A DNA stretch of 64,000 nucleotides from an uncultured Collinsella sp. (GCA_958421275.1 CATZLI010000010.1:1-64000); one strand, 5' to 3'; shown: positions 8,882-17,652, numbered from the stretch's first letter. Notes: a model not told the origin generated them from the letters alone. Made by a program: numbers and translations.

Positions 8882-9472
8882 ATGGCCGATTCAATTAACT
8901 ACCAGCTTGCCAAGTTCGTCGCCAGCTACGGCAAGGTTTCGCAGATTCCCGAGTCCACCTGCCCTGAGGTGAGCTTCGTCGGCCGCTCCAACGTGGGCAA
9001 GTCCTCCATCATGAACAAGCTATTTGGCCGCAAGAACCTGGTCAAGGTTTCAAGCACGCCGGGCAAGACGAGCAACATCAATTTCTTCGAGGCCGACGAC
9101 GTGCACTTTGTGGACCTGCCGGGCTACGGTTTCGCCCGTCGTTCCAAGGCCGAGCGCGACCGCTGGGCTGAGCTTATCGGCGACTTCTTTGACTCCGAGC
9201 GCAGCTTTAACCTGGTCGTATCGCTGGTGGATATTCGTCACGACCCCAGTAAGCTCGACCATGACATGATCGACTACCTGCAGGGCAACGAGTTCAACTT
9301 TATCGTCTGCCTCACCAAGGCCGACAAGCTCAGCCGCACCCAACAGGCCCGCCAGGCAGCAGCCATCAAAAAACAGCTCAACGTCCCGGCCGAGAACGTA
9401 ATCATCACAAGCTCCCAGACCGGCGTGGGCATCGACGAACTCAAGCGCCGCATCGCCGAGGCCTGCCTCTAG
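8882..9472 (+). CDS. engB: Ribosome biogenesis GTP-binding protein EngB/YsxC
   Basis: A 196-residue essential-type GTPase that helps assemble the large ribosomal subunit. The P loop is GRSNVGKSS near residue 31, followed by a Thr-containing switch I, the G3 motif DLPGYGFA and the G4 motif TKADK. Length matches the family. The ATG at 8882 has AAGGAG five bases upstream; the GTG at 8876 overlaps that site. Confidence 0.95.
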   Translation: MADSINYQLAKFVASYGKVSQIPESTCPEVSFVGRSNVGKSSIMNKLFGRKNLVKVSSTPGKTSNINFFEADDVHFVDLPGYGFARRSKAERDRWAELIGDFFDSERSFNLVVSLVDIRHDPSKLDHDMIDYLQGNEFNFIVCLTKADKLSRTQQARQAAAIKKQLNVPAENVIITSSQTGVGIDELKRRIAEACL

Positions 9473-9551
9473 TAAGGGCTCCAGCCTAGCAAGAGCCCCT
9501 ATCAATAAAGGGCCATATATTTCAGCCCGGCGCCCCTTCAAAGCGTGGGTC

Positions 9552-9738
9552 CCTGTAGACATCCTCAGCAAGGTAGGCGCAGGGACGGTCGGGATGTTCC
9601 CTCAAAATCATTCCGCAGCGCGAAGGCCCCTTGTCCGTCGCTCCGTAGGAGCAGGGCAAGGGGCCTTCATGCGCGAGGACGATTTTGAGGGAACATCCCG
9701 ACCGTCCCGGACAGGTATATGAGGAGGATGTCTACAGG
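9552..9738. repeat. Three-level nested inverted repeat between engB and thrB
   Basis: The outermost arms CCTGTAGACATCCTC (9552-9566) and GAGGATGTCTACAGG (9724-9738) pair perfectly, and the right arm includes the thrB stop codon. Inside is a 27-28-bp perfect stem (9582-9609 with 9681-9708), then GAAGGCCCCTTG/CAAGGGGCCTTC, then an apical GCTCC-GTA-GGAGC. It fills a gap between convergent genes and could terminate both. Confidence 0.85.
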
Positions 9739-10613
9739 TATTCGATCTGGGCGCCTTCCGTGTCGCACGTGAGGATATGCGTGTCGCACTTGGGGAACTG
9801 TTCGCGCAGCTTGACCTGCAGGAATTTTGCCACGATGGTGTCGTCGGTCACCGCCATAAGGGTCGAGCCCGAACCGCTGATCCAGATGGTCTTGGCGCCG
9901 CCGTTAAGGCAGGTGTCGCGCACGGCGTTGTAGTCGGGAATCAGACGGCGACGATAGGGTTCCTGGATGCGGTCGTCATTGGCGGCGGCAATCAGGTCGA
10001 GGTTACCAGTCTCCAAGCCGCGCGTCATACCGGCGATGCGGCCCATCTGCCACACGGCGGTGGAGAGCGGAATCTCCTGCGGCACGACCTTGCGCGCCTC
10101 GCTCGTGTGTACCTCGTAGGGCGGAATCACGGTAATAAAACGCAGGCGATCGCTCACCTCGTAGCGCAGGCACTGGGGGAGCGAGTCGGTCGGCGTAAAG
10201 GAGCAGACGGCGCCGCCCAGGATGGCGGGGGCGACGTTATCGGGATGGCCCTCGACTTCGGTGGCAATGCGAACAAGCTCGGCGCGGTCGACGGTGTGGC
10301 CTGTCAGTGCGGCGGCGGCCATAATGCCGGCGACGACGCAGGTGGAGCTGGAGCCTAGGCCGCGGGCGACGGGAACGTCAGTCTGAATGTCGATGGCAAC
10401 GGGAAAAGCCGGCTCGCCCCATGCGGCCAGTGCATCGACAAAGCTGACGTAGACCAGGTTGTCCTCGTTTTGGAACTCCTCGGGGCAGCCCGTGATGGTG
10501 AGCCTGTCGGTGCGCTCGAAGGTGAAGTGCGAGTAGAGGCTGACGGCCATGCCGAGGGTATCGTAGCCGATGCCTAGGTTGGCGCTGGTTGCTGGGACGG
10601 TGATTTTGATCAT
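9732..10613 (-). CDS. thrB: Homoserine kinase
   Basis: A 293-residue GHMP kinase that phosphorylates L-homoserine, the step before threonine synthase. The N terminus ITVPATSANLGIGYDTLG and the ATP-binding loop PVARGLGSSST (near residues 84-94) are diagnostic. Length is typical. It lies downstream of thrC on the same strand but is separated by a terminator and a long inverted repeat, so it may have its own promoter or be read at reduced level. A GGAGG-like site precedes the ATG. Confidence 0.94.
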   Translation of the reverse strand: MIKITVPATSANLGIGYDTLGMAVSLYSHFTFERTDRLTITGCPEEFQNEDNLVYVSFVDALAAWGEPAFPVAIDIQTDVPVARGLGSSSTCVVAGIMAAAALTGHTVDRAELVRIATEVEGHPDNVAPAILGGAVCSFTPTDSLPQCLRYEVSDRLRFITVIPPYEVHTSEARKVVPQEIPLSTAVWQMGRIAGMTRGLETGNLDLIAAANDDRIQEPYRRRLIPDYNAVRDTCLNGGAKTIWISGSGSTLMAVTDDTIVAKFLQVKLREQFPKCDTHILTCDTEGAQIEYL

Positions 10614-10629
10614 GTGGGTCCTCCTGGGC

Positions 10630-10735
10630 GGTCTGCCTGTTTAGTTCGCTGCTCGGGCAGTCCTGGCTCGCTCGGAAAGCACATTAAGTGCTTTCCGGCT
10701 TGTGCGGAACTCGCGACGAACTAAACAGGCAGACC
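10630..10735. repeat. Nested inverted repeat between thrC and thrB
   Basis: A 19-bp perfect stem (10630-10648 with 10717-10735) encloses a second hairpin in which GGAAAGCAC pairs with GTGCTTTCC around ATTAA. The architecture matches the elements at 9552, 15038 and 22110, but the sequence is unrelated. Confidence 0.85.
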
Positions 10736-10781
10736 CGCTCGCATGCTCGTCATCATCCCGAAAGCTAAATAAAAAGAAGGT

Positions 10782-10801
10782 GCGCCGGCTTTCGCCGGCG
10801 C
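10782..10801 (-). terminator. Rho-independent terminator of thrC
   Basis: GCGCCGGC and GCCGGCGC pair around a 4-base loop; read on the minus strand it is followed by a U-rich run (CCTTCTTTTTATTT). It lies 12 bases past the thrC stop. Confidence 0.85.
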
Positions 10802-10813
10802 TTAATAAGGGGT

Positions 10814-12331
10814 CTAGTTGGTGCTCATTCGTTTTGCTGCAGACTCGACGTAGCTTGCCATCTCATCGACGTTGCAGACGTCTTCGAAGCGGACGGGCTT
10901 GGACTCGAGCTCGGCGAGTTGGACCGGGGCAACCGTGTTGGTTGCCTGCTCGAGCACTCGCATGGCCTCAAAGTCGTCCTCGGGAACGTCGAGGCCCAGG
11001 GCGTCGCAGCAGGCACGCGGGAACTTGTAAGGGCTGGCGGTCGAAAGCAGCACGCGGGCCTTGGCGCCCTCGGCGGGGGCGACCTTTTCGAAGACGTGAT
11101 AGCCGCAAGCGGTGTGCGGGTCGATCACGTAGCCGTTCGCGTCCCAGCAGCTCTTGATGGCGGCGCGGACCTCGTCCTCGCTGGCCCAACCGCAGCCAAA
11201 GACGCTCTGAATCTTTGCCAGCAGCTCGGCGGGCACCTCGTAGCGGCCGGTCTGGGCAAGCTGCTCCATAAGGTCGGCAACGAGTTCGCAGTCGCCATCG
11301 GACAGGAAGTAGAGCATGCGCTCGAGGTTGGAGCTGATGAGGATGTCCATCGACGGCGAGATGGTCGTGAAGAACGGTCGGTTACGGTCGTAAACGCCGG
11401 TGGTCAGGAAGTCGGCAAGCACATTGTTCTTGTCGCTCGCCACGACGAGCTTGGCGACGGGCAGACCCATGCGCTTGGCATAGTAGCCGGCCAGGATGTC
11501 GCCAAAGTTGCCGGTCGGTACGCAGAACTCCACGGCGTCGCCGGCCTCGATGGCGCCGGCGCGCAGCAGCTGCGCATAAGCGGCAAAGTAGTAGACTACC
11601 TGTGGCACCAGGCGGCCGACGTTGATGGAGTTGGCACTCGAAAGCACCGTGCCGGCGGCCTCAAGACGCTCGGCAAGCTCCTTATCGGCAAAGATGCGCT
11701 TGACGGCACTCTGGGCATCGTCGAAGTTGCCGCGGATGCCGCAGACGGCGACGTTATCGCCCTCCTGCGTGGACATCTGCAGATTCTGCACGCGGCTGAC
11801 TTTGCCTTCGGGATAAAAGACGGTGATGCCCGTGCCCGGAGCGTCGGCAAAACCGGCGAGTGCTGCCTTGCCCGTGTCGCCCGATGTGGCGGTGACGATC
11901 ATGATGCGCTCGGCGCCGCCGTCCTTGGCGGAAGTGCGGGCCATCAGACGGGGGAGCATCTGCAGAGCGACGTCCTTAAAAGCGCTCGTGGGGCCGCCAA
12001 AGAGCTCCATCACATAGGTTTGCGGGGCGTCGGCACCCGGTGCGGCGTCGAGTTTGACGAGCGGCGTGACCTCTTCGCTCGCAAACGTGCCGCGGTATGC
12101 CTCGTCGACACACGCCGAAATTTCTTCGGCCGTGTAATCATTCAGTAACATTCCCAACACATCTTGAGCGATTTCAAAGTACGATTTAGCTGCAAGCGAG
12201 CTGATATCGACCTGCTGGGTGCCAAGCTCGTCCGAGACAAACAAACCCCCGTCGGGAGCGATGCCGGTGCGGATTGCCACCTTACTTGAGCACGATAAAG
12301 TGCGTCCTCGTGTACTATGATAAGTTCCCAT
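10814..12331 (-). CDS. thrC: Threonine synthase
   Basis: A 505-residue PLP enzyme that converts O-phosphohomoserine to threonine. The N terminus (YHSTRG) and length are typical of the longer bacterial form; GGPTSAFKD holds the PLP-binding lysine, and TATSGDTGKAALAGF binds the phosphate. The start at 12331 is chosen over an ATG at 12391 because GAGGAG lies 9 bases upstream and the family begins here. It is transcribed divergently from lysC across about 100 bases. No homoserine dehydrogenase is in the window. Confidence 0.94.
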   Translation of the reverse strand: MGTYHSTRGRTLSCSSKVAIRTGIAPDGGLFVSDELGTQQVDISSLAAKSYFEIAQDVLGMLLNDYTAEEISACVDEAYRGTFASEEVTPLVKLDAAPGADAPQTYVMELFGGPTSAFKDVALQMLPRLMARTSAKDGGAERIMIVTATSGDTGKAALAGFADAPGTGITVFYPEGKVSRVQNLQMSTQEGDNVAVCGIRGNFDDAQSAVKRIFADKELAERLEAAGTVLSSANSINVGRLVPQVVYYFAAYAQLLRAGAIEAGDAVEFCVPTGNFGDILAGYYAKRMGLPVAKLVVASDKNNVLADFLTTGVYDRNRPFFTTISPSMDILISSNLERMLYFLSDGDCELVADLMEQLAQTGRYEVPAELLAKIQSVFGCGWASEDEVRAAIKSCWDANGYVIDPHTACGYHVFEKVAPAEGAKARVLLSTASPYKFPRACCDALGLDVPEDDFEAMRVLEQATNTVAPVQLAELESKPVRFEDVCNVDEMASYVESAAKRMSTN

Positions 12332-12435
12332 ATAACACTGCTCCTCGGATGCCTTGGTCCCAATCGGTGAAACCATGGTATCAGAGCGCACAAAATAGGT
12401 TCGCAGAGGCTTTTTAGAAAGGTAACCTCAAGCCC

Positions 12436-13824
12436 ATGATTAAGATTGCCAAGTTTGGCGGCTCGTCGGTCGCCGACGCCGAACACTTCAAGAAGATCAA
12501 GGCCATCGTCGATGCCGACCCTGCCCGCCGTTTTGTGGTGGTTTCCGCCTGCGGCCGCCGCTTTAAGGGCGACACTAAGGTAACCGACCTGCTCTACCTG
12601 GTTAACGCGCACGTTAAGTATCACGTGTCGTGCGAGGAACTACTCGAGGACATCGGCCAGCGCTATTTTGATATCGCTGACGAGTTGGAGCTCACCTATT
12701 CCATCCGCGAGGAGTTCGCGGCCTTTGCCGAGCGCGCCCGCTCGGGCGGCTACTCTACCGAGGAGCTCGTGAGCCGTGGCGAGTACTTCACCGCTCGCCT
12801 GATGGCGGAGTACCTGGGCCTGCCGTTCTTGGACGCCGCGACGGTTGTGGCGTTCCATCATGACGGTACGCTCAGCATGAATCGCACCTCCGAGCTGGTG
12901 CAGGAGTACGGCCAGCAGGGCGGCTTTGTTATGCCCGGTTTCTACGGCGCGACGCGTGAGGGCCAGATCAAGCTGCTCGACCGTGGTGGCGGCGATATTT
13001 CCGGCTCGATCTTGGCTAAGTGCCTGGGTGCCGACCTGTACGAGAACTGGACCGACGTCTCGGGCTTCTATTCTGCCGATCCGCGTATTGTTCCCGAGGC
13101 TCAGCCCATTGCGCGCGTTACCTACGAGGAGCTGCGCGAGCTTTCTTACATGGGTGCAAGCGTCCTGCACGAGGAGGCTGTGTTCCCCGTGCGCGAGGCC
13201 GGCATTCCGCTGGTCATCAAGAACACCAATGCGCCGCAGGACCCCGGCACCATCATTAGCGAGACGGCTGACGAGGGCGAGGCAGAGCCCATCATTACCG
13301 GCGTGACCGGCAAGCGCGGCTTTGTCGCCATCAATGTCGCCCGCGACCGCACCAAGCCCCGTGTTGGCTTTATGCGCCGTGCGCTTTCGGTGTTCGAGCG
13401 TTATGACGTTTCCGTCGAGCATATGCCCACCGGTGTCGACCGCTTTGGCGCCGTGGTGCAGGAGCAGGACGTTCACGATTCGCTGTACTCGCTCGTGGGC
13501 GACATTCAGCAGGAGGTCGAGCCGCTCGAGATCGAGGTTGTCGAGGGCCTGGCGCTTATCGCGACCGTCGGCCGTAACCTGCGTGGCCGCGCAGGTATCT
13601 CGGGCCATCTGTTTGGCATGCTTGGCCAGGCCGGCGTGAGCGTGCGCATGATTTCGCAGAGCTGCGACGAGATCAATATCATCATCGGTGTGGAGGAGAA
13701 GGACTTTGATCTGGCGATTCAGACCATTTACCGCGCCTTCTCCGACGAGAACGGCATTGTGAAGGTCTCCGATCTGGAGGCTCCCGCGCCGGTCGATCCC
13801 GCTCTGGTCTCGCTCCACAAGTAG
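12436..13824 (+). CDS. lysC: Aspartate kinase
   Basis: A 462-residue monofunctional aspartokinase, the committed step to lysine, threonine and methionine. KFGGSS at residues 6-11 is the substrate-binding motif. Two C-terminal ACT domains from about residue 300 carry feedback control by end-product amino acids; the effector cannot be predicted. There is no fused homoserine dehydrogenase. It lies divergent to thrC and is followed by two hairpins, the second a terminator, then asd. Confidence 0.95.
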   Translation: MIKIAKFGGSSVADAEHFKKIKAIVDADPARRFVVVSACGRRFKGDTKVTDLLYLVNAHVKYHVSCEELLEDIGQRYFDIADELELTYSIREEFAAFAERARSGGYSTEELVSRGEYFTARLMAEYLGLPFLDAATVVAFHHDGTLSMNRTSELVQEYGQQGGFVMPGFYGATREGQIKLLDRGGGDISGSILAKCLGADLYENWTDVSGFYSADPRIVPEAQPIARVTYEELRELSYMGASVLHEEAVFPVREAGIPLVIKNTNAPQDPGTIISETADEGEAEPIITGVTGKRGFVAINVARDRTKPRVGFMRRALSVFERYDVSVEHMPTGVDRFGAVVQEQDVHDSLYSLVGDIQQEVEPLEIEVVEGLALIATVGRNLRGRAGISGHLFGMLGQAGVSVRMISQSCDEINIIIGVEEKDFDLAIQTIYRAFSDENGIVKVSDLEAPAPVDPALVSLHK

Positions 13825-13836
13825 CTGCTATCCCAG

Positions 13837-13865
13837 TAGATTTTTGGACTTGCCTCAAAAATCTA
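13837..13865 (+). other. AT-rich stem-loop after lysC
   Basis: TAGATTTTT (13837-13845) pairs with AAAAATCTA (13857-13865). It lies 12 bases past the lysC stop and before the GC-rich terminator; it may stabilise the mRNA end. Confidence 0.45.
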
Positions 13866-13896
13866 TGGCGGGGCGTTTCGTTTCGGTTTCGTTTCG

Positions 13897-13923
13897 ACGG
13901 GGCGGGTTTCGTGCCCGCCCCGT
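13897..13923 (+). terminator. Rho-independent terminator between lysC and asd
   Basis: ACGGGGCGGG pairs with CCCGCCCCGT around TTTCGTG, followed by TCTTGTAT. It separates lysC from asd. Confidence 0.7.
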
Positions 13924-13997
13924 TCTTGTATACACTGGCAACAATAATCGGCCTGCTTGGCGTGCGGGCAAAAGCCACAACCTTTAAAGGGGGAAGC

Positions 13998-15023
13998 ATG
14001 AAACAGTACACGGTTGCTATTTTGGGCGCGACGGGAGCCGTGGGCACCCAGATGCTCGAGTGCCTCAACGAGCAGGAGTTCCCGGTTGGCAAGCTCAAGC
14101 TGCTGGCGAGCGCGCGTTCTGCGGGCAAGACCGTCGAGTTCCGTGGCGAGCAGATCGTGATCGAAGAGGCTTGTCCCGAGGCCTTTGAGGGCTGTGACAT
14201 TGTGCTTGGAGCTGCCGGCGACGACATCGCGAAGGAGCTACTGCCCGAGGCCGTCAAGCGCGGCGCCGTCGTGGTCGACAACAGCCATGCCTTCCGCATG
14301 GATCCCGAGGTGCCGCTGGTTGTGCCCGAGATCAATGCCGACGACATCAAGTGGCATCACGGCCTTATCGCCAACCCCAACTGCGCGACCATTATCGGCC
14401 TGGTTCCCACGTGGCCGCTGCATCAGCTCGCTGGCGTGAAGCGCATGATCGTCTCGACGTACCAGGCGGCTTCGGGTGCTGGCGCCCCCGGTATGGCCGA
14501 GCTCGAGGCTCAGCTGGCCGCCCTGGGCCGTGGCGAGGAGATTCCCGAGCCGCGCGCGTTTGCCGCCCAGCTCGCGAGCAACCTGATTCCGCAGATTGGC
14601 GGCGTCAAGGAGGAGGGCTTTACCTCCGAGGAGATGAAGTTGCAAAACGAGGGCCGCAAGATCATGCATCTGCCCGAGCTGCGCGTGAACTGCACCTGTG
14701 TGCGCGTGCCCGTGCTGCGCTCGCACTCCGAGAGCATCACGCTTGAGTTCGAGCGCGACATCACGGTGGAAGAGGCCCGTGCCGCGCTGGCTGCCGCTCC
14801 GGGTGTCAAGCTAGTTGACGACATGAGCGCCGAGGATGCGCACGACCGCTTCCCCATGCCGATGGACACCTCCGACCAGGACCTGATTTGGGTCGGTCGC
14901 GTACGCCGCGACATCTCGAACCCCGAGGCCGCGCGTGGCATCACCTTCTGGTGCTGCGGCGACCAAATCCGTAAGGGCGCGGCAACCAACGCCGTCCAGA
15001 TCGCCAAGCTGCTCTGCGAGTAA
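13998..15023 (+). CDS. asd: Aspartate-semialdehyde dehydrogenase
   Basis: A 341-residue NADPH-dependent enzyme that reduces aspartyl phosphate to aspartate semialdehyde, using the product of LysC. The N-terminal Rossmann motif is LGATGAVG and the catalytic cysteine is in NPNCATIIG. Length is typical. The ATG at 13998 follows AAAGGGGGAAGC; the longer reading frame to 13911 runs through the lysC terminator. Confidence 0.95.
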   Translation: MKQYTVAILGATGAVGTQMLECLNEQEFPVGKLKLLASARSAGKTVEFRGEQIVIEEACPEAFEGCDIVLGAAGDDIAKELLPEAVKRGAVVVDNSHAFRMDPEVPLVVPEINADDIKWHHGLIANPNCATIIGLVPTWPLHQLAGVKRMIVSTYQAASGAGAPGMAELEAQLAALGRGEEIPEPRAFAAQLASNLIPQIGGVKEEGFTSEEMKLQNEGRKIMHLPELRVNCTCVRVPVLRSHSESITLEFERDITVEEARAALAAAPGVKLVDDMSAEDAHDRFPMPMDTSDQDLIWVGRVRRDISNPEAARGITFWCCGDQIRKGAATNAVQIAKLLCE

Positions 15024-15037
15024 CGGTGGATCTGTCC

Positions 15038-15167
15038 GGCGGGGGCCGGGCTTGGTTTTCAGAACGTCCTCGACCATGTGTGGCGCCTTGTCCTGCTCCT
15101 TCGGAGCCGCGGACAAGGCGCCACACTGGTCTGCGGAGTGTTCTGAAAACCAAGCCCGGCCCCCGCC
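15038..15167. repeat. Nested inverted repeat after asd
   Basis: A 28-bp perfect outer stem (15038-15065 with 15140-15167), a 15-bp inner stem (15079-15093 with 15111-15125) and an apical GCTCC-TTC-GGAGC hairpin. The apical hairpin has the same bases as that of the 9552-9738 element, though the stems differ. The rest of the 352-base gap (15168-15375) is GC-rich and shows no gene. Confidence 0.85.
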
Positions 15168-15375
15168 TGCGGTGACGCTGCTGCAAGCGGTCTGCGATGG
15201 GGTCGTTGTTGGTTGGGGCCGCTGGGCTGATGCAGGGGCGCGTGGTTGTTGCGGGCCCTGGTCCCGGCGGCGGCCTCGGCGCTTTGCGCCTGCCGCCTTT
15301 GGGGACTTTGGGGTCGATTGGGGTTGTCTGCACAATTCGCGGTATTATGTTGCGGAGTTTTGAAAGGAGCCGCTG

Positions 15376-15954
15376 GTGGTCACGACGACGTTTGCTTCGC
15401 CTTTGGGCGAAATCCTGCTTGCCGCTGATGGCCGCGGTTTGACGGGGCTTTGGTTTGAGGGGCAGGAGCACTTTGGCTCCACGCTTCTCAAAGAAGATCC
15501 CGAACATGTTGAAGGCGCCGATGCGGTTTCCGGTACTGGTGGCATGTCGTCGGTAAGTCCCGCAAATGGTGCGGCTACTTCGGTGCTTGAGCGTTCTTGG
15601 GTTTGGCTGAATGCTTATTTTGCAGGGCAGGAGCCTCGGTTTACACCGCCGTTGCATATGATTGGTACGGCGTTTCAGCGCGAGGTTTGGTTTGAGCTAC
15701 TTTCTATCTCGCGTGGCGAGGTCGCTACGTATGGTGAGATCGCCCAGCGTGTTGCGGCTCGACATCGTGTACCGGGAAACGAAGCACCTGTTGTGTCTCC
15801 CCGTGCCGTGGGGGCCGCGGTCGCGCGGAATCCTATTTCGATCATTGTGCCGTGCCATCGCGTGGTTGCCGCCGACGGCTCGCTTAACGGATATGCCGGC
15901 GGGCTTGACCGCAAGGAGTGGCTGCTTCGGCTCGAGGGCGCGTACGAGGAATAA
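15376..15954 (+). CDS. ogt: Methylated-DNA--protein-cysteine methyltransferase
   Basis: A 192-residue suicide DNA-repair protein that removes methyl groups from O6-methylguanine. The acceptor Cys is in IIVPCHRVV near residue 156, and the preceding helix-turn-helix (GEVATYGEIAQRVA) inserts into DNA. An N-terminal domain of about 90 residues is present. Translation starts at GTG 15376, seven bases after AAAGGAG. A stretch of about 20 residues between pairs of motifs (RHRVPGNEAPVVSPRA) is longer than in short Ogt proteins. Confidence 0.92.
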   Translation: MVTTTFASPLGEILLAADGRGLTGLWFEGQEHFGSTLLKEDPEHVEGADAVSGTGGMSSVSPANGAATSVLERSWVWLNAYFAGQEPRFTPPLHMIGTAFQREVWFELLSISRGEVATYGEIAQRVAARHRVPGNEAPVVSPRAVGAAVARNPISIIVPCHRVVAADGSLNGYAGGLDRKEWLLRLEGAYEE

Positions 15955-15990
15955 CGTTCGAGCACTTTGCATAGCCAAGACGCCGTGAAA

Positions 15991-16067
15991 GAACGGGATG
16001 CGCTTTCCGAATGGCGTCCCAAACGGAAACCGTGTCCCGGAATACAGCCTTAGAGTGGGATGCCGTT
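15991..16067. repeat. Short inverted and direct repeat cluster
   Basis: CGGGATGCGCTTTCCG and the reverse complement of CGGAAACCGTGTCCCGG face each other across about 14 bases, and GGGATGCCGTTTCCGG repeats directly a few bases on. It looks like one full and one partial REP-type element. It borders a region of gene decay. Confidence 0.5.
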
Positions 16068-16098
16068 TCCGGTTGAGACCACTTGCTTGGACATCTTT

Positions 16099-16312
16099 CT
16101 ACGCCCGCTTCTGCAGGGCATAGATCGACTTATCCATGTTGAACAGGTAAGCCGCGACGCAGACGATGAAGAATGCCGGCAGATTACCGAAACCGAAGAC
16201 TTCGCAGCCAATCAGGATGGGTGCGAGCAGCGTATTGGTGGCGCTGCCAAAGACGGCTGCGTAGCCCAGCGCGGCGCAAAGCGCGATGGACATGCCGAGT
16301 TGAGCCTCGTTA
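16099..16312 (-). pseudogene. C-terminal remnant of a ClC-type chloride channel
   Basis: About 65-70 codons encode GYAAVFGSATNTLLAPILIG and FFIVCVAAYLFN, the last transmembrane helices of bacterial ClC channels and exchangers, ending in SIYALQK as the family does. The N-terminal 80% or more is missing; upstream on the same strand the sequence switches abruptly to an Abi_2-like gene in another frame. No start with a ribosome-binding site is present. This is a gene remnant, not a functional channel. Confidence 0.7.
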
Positions 16313-16661
16313 TGGCGACATCTGGGTAACAGAAAGGCCCGCGTTCCTCAGAGGCAAGATAGGCAATTCTGCTTTTGAGGTAGATCTCAATTCTGCCGAC
16401 CGCATCAAACATTAACTGCCGGAGGGCTCGGTCAAATTCATACGTGTAGATGATGGTTTCGAATGTTGTGCCTTCGCGAAAGATGGTAATCCCGGACTTG
16501 CATTTGGTTTTGTAGGGAAACCAGTAGGCCGACAGTCTGTAGTGGCCGACTTCGACCAAAGCTCGCTCGAGTTCGCTTTGATCAGAGCACTTAAGACCCC
16601 TGTATTCTGTCAATAGTGCTATTTGTTCGTTGATGGATATCCGCGACTTCCGGTATTTCAT
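16212..16661 (-). pseudogene. Truncated Abi_2 (AbiD/AbiF-like) abortive-infection gene
   Basis: The reading frame of 149 codons begins like Abi_2 phage-resistance proteins (SINEQIALLTEYRGL, then ALVEVGHYRLSAYWFPY, then EFDRALRQLMFDAVGRIEIYLKSRIAYL). Similarity stops near residue 112 (about 16325); the rest is out-of-frame readthrough into the ClC remnant. Full Abi_2 proteins are about 300 residues. It was therefore cut by a deletion or rearrangement. A residual N-terminal peptide could still be made, but activity is unlikely. Confidence 0.65.
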
Positions 16662-16832
16662 TTAAGCCTCTTGATAGAAAAAGAGCTGGAGTTGCGCATC
16701 GTTGAGAGGCTTTCCAGCTTTAGCAAAACAAACTTATAAGATGCGACGGGCCGCGTCAAGATAATTACCGGACGGCCTAGGAGGCGGCTGGTTGGCTGGC
16801 TTAAAACCTAGCGCGTGAGATGACGCTCCACG

Positions 16833-17471
16833 CTATTCAGCGCGCTTGATAGGATGACGAACCACAGTCTTAAGTTTCTCCGGTGCACATTTGCGTGGAT
16901 CGGAGAGATAGATTTTGTGATGGAAACGGGTGTCTGAGAAGTCGGGGACATAGCCCTGCTCGGTCGTGTATTCATTCATAGCGCCTACGGTCGCCGGTTC
17001 GTTGTCGTAGGGCCCGGTGTGCATGCATTGAACGCAGAGGCCCTCGTCAACTTTAAGCAGCTCGACGGCAGAAAAGTCAAGTTTCTTTTTGGTCGTGGCT
17101 TCCGCGACTGCCCAGTCAAAGTCATCTCGGGTGACGAAATCGGGCAGGCGAATGCACGAGATAAAGTTGAAATCGTCCTTGCGTACATAATCGATGTCGC
17201 CGCTCGGGGAGTCTTGCCACCAGAAACCCTCGAGCGGCGGTACCGCAAAGTCGAAATAGCCCTTGATACTCCTTGAGCCTTTCTTCGACATCTTGACGGT
17301 ATAGGCGATGCCGTAAAGCAGCGGCAGGGCGTTTTGATACTCGCCACCTTCGGTATTTGGGTCGCCCTTTCCGCGAACGGCAACGTAGCTCATAGGCGGG
17401 ACAGTTACGATGCTCGGCTTGCTTGCAGGTTTGTAGAGCTCCTTGCATTCCTTCTTAAAGTCGAACGCCAT
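16833..17471 (-). CDS. GyrI-like small-molecule-binding domain protein
   Basis: A 212-residue protein with the GyrI-like (SbmC/AraC-effector) fold. Its early strand VPPMSYVAVRGKGDPNTEGG and the aromatic FWWQ loop suit a ligand pocket, and there is no DNA-binding domain. In E. coli the related SbmC/GyrI protects gyrase and is SOS-induced. Here a perfect LexA-type palindrome lies 57 bases upstream, next to a TATGAT -10, suggesting DNA-damage control. The ligand or partner is unknown; many homologues are simply binding proteins. AAAGG precedes the ATG. Confidence 0.8.
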   Translation of the reverse strand: MAFDFKKECKELYKPASKPSIVTVPPMSYVAVRGKGDPNTEGGEYQNALPLLYGIAYTVKMSKKGSRSIKGYFDFAVPPLEGFWWQDSPSGDIDYVRKDDFNFISCIRLPDFVTRDDFDWAVAEATTKKKLDFSAVELLKVDEGLCVQCMHTGPYDNEPATVGAMNEYTTEQGYVPDFSDTRFHHKIYLSDPRKCAPEKLKTVVRHPIKRAE

Positions 17472-17527
17472 GTTGGCCGCCTTTCTGCGTATTGGCCTGC
17501 TTAGATAACGGAATCATATCATAGAAA

Positions 17528-17541
17528 CGAACAGCTGTTCG
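17528..17541. promoter_or_regulatory. Candidate LexA (SOS) box
   Basis: CGAACAGCTGTTCG is a perfect palindrome matching the Gram-positive LexA consensus CGAACnnnnGTTCG. On the minus strand it lies just before TATGAT, a -10-like element, and upstream of the GyrI-like gene. LexA bound here would block that promoter. Confidence 0.6.
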
Positions 17542-17652
17542 AATGATTTTGCTGACAGATAGAGATGCGTGCGTTGTGTTTGGCGGTCGGCCTGACCCCG
17601 TCGATGATTTCTCTGCCTTCCCGGCGCTTGCCTGCGCTCCCCGTTTCCCCAT

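Noticed and set aside
13825..13997. A T-box or lysine riboswitch between lysC and asd
   Set aside because: Only two simple hairpins are seen; the conserved T-box sequence and lysine-riboswitch core are absent, and the second hairpin is a terminator.
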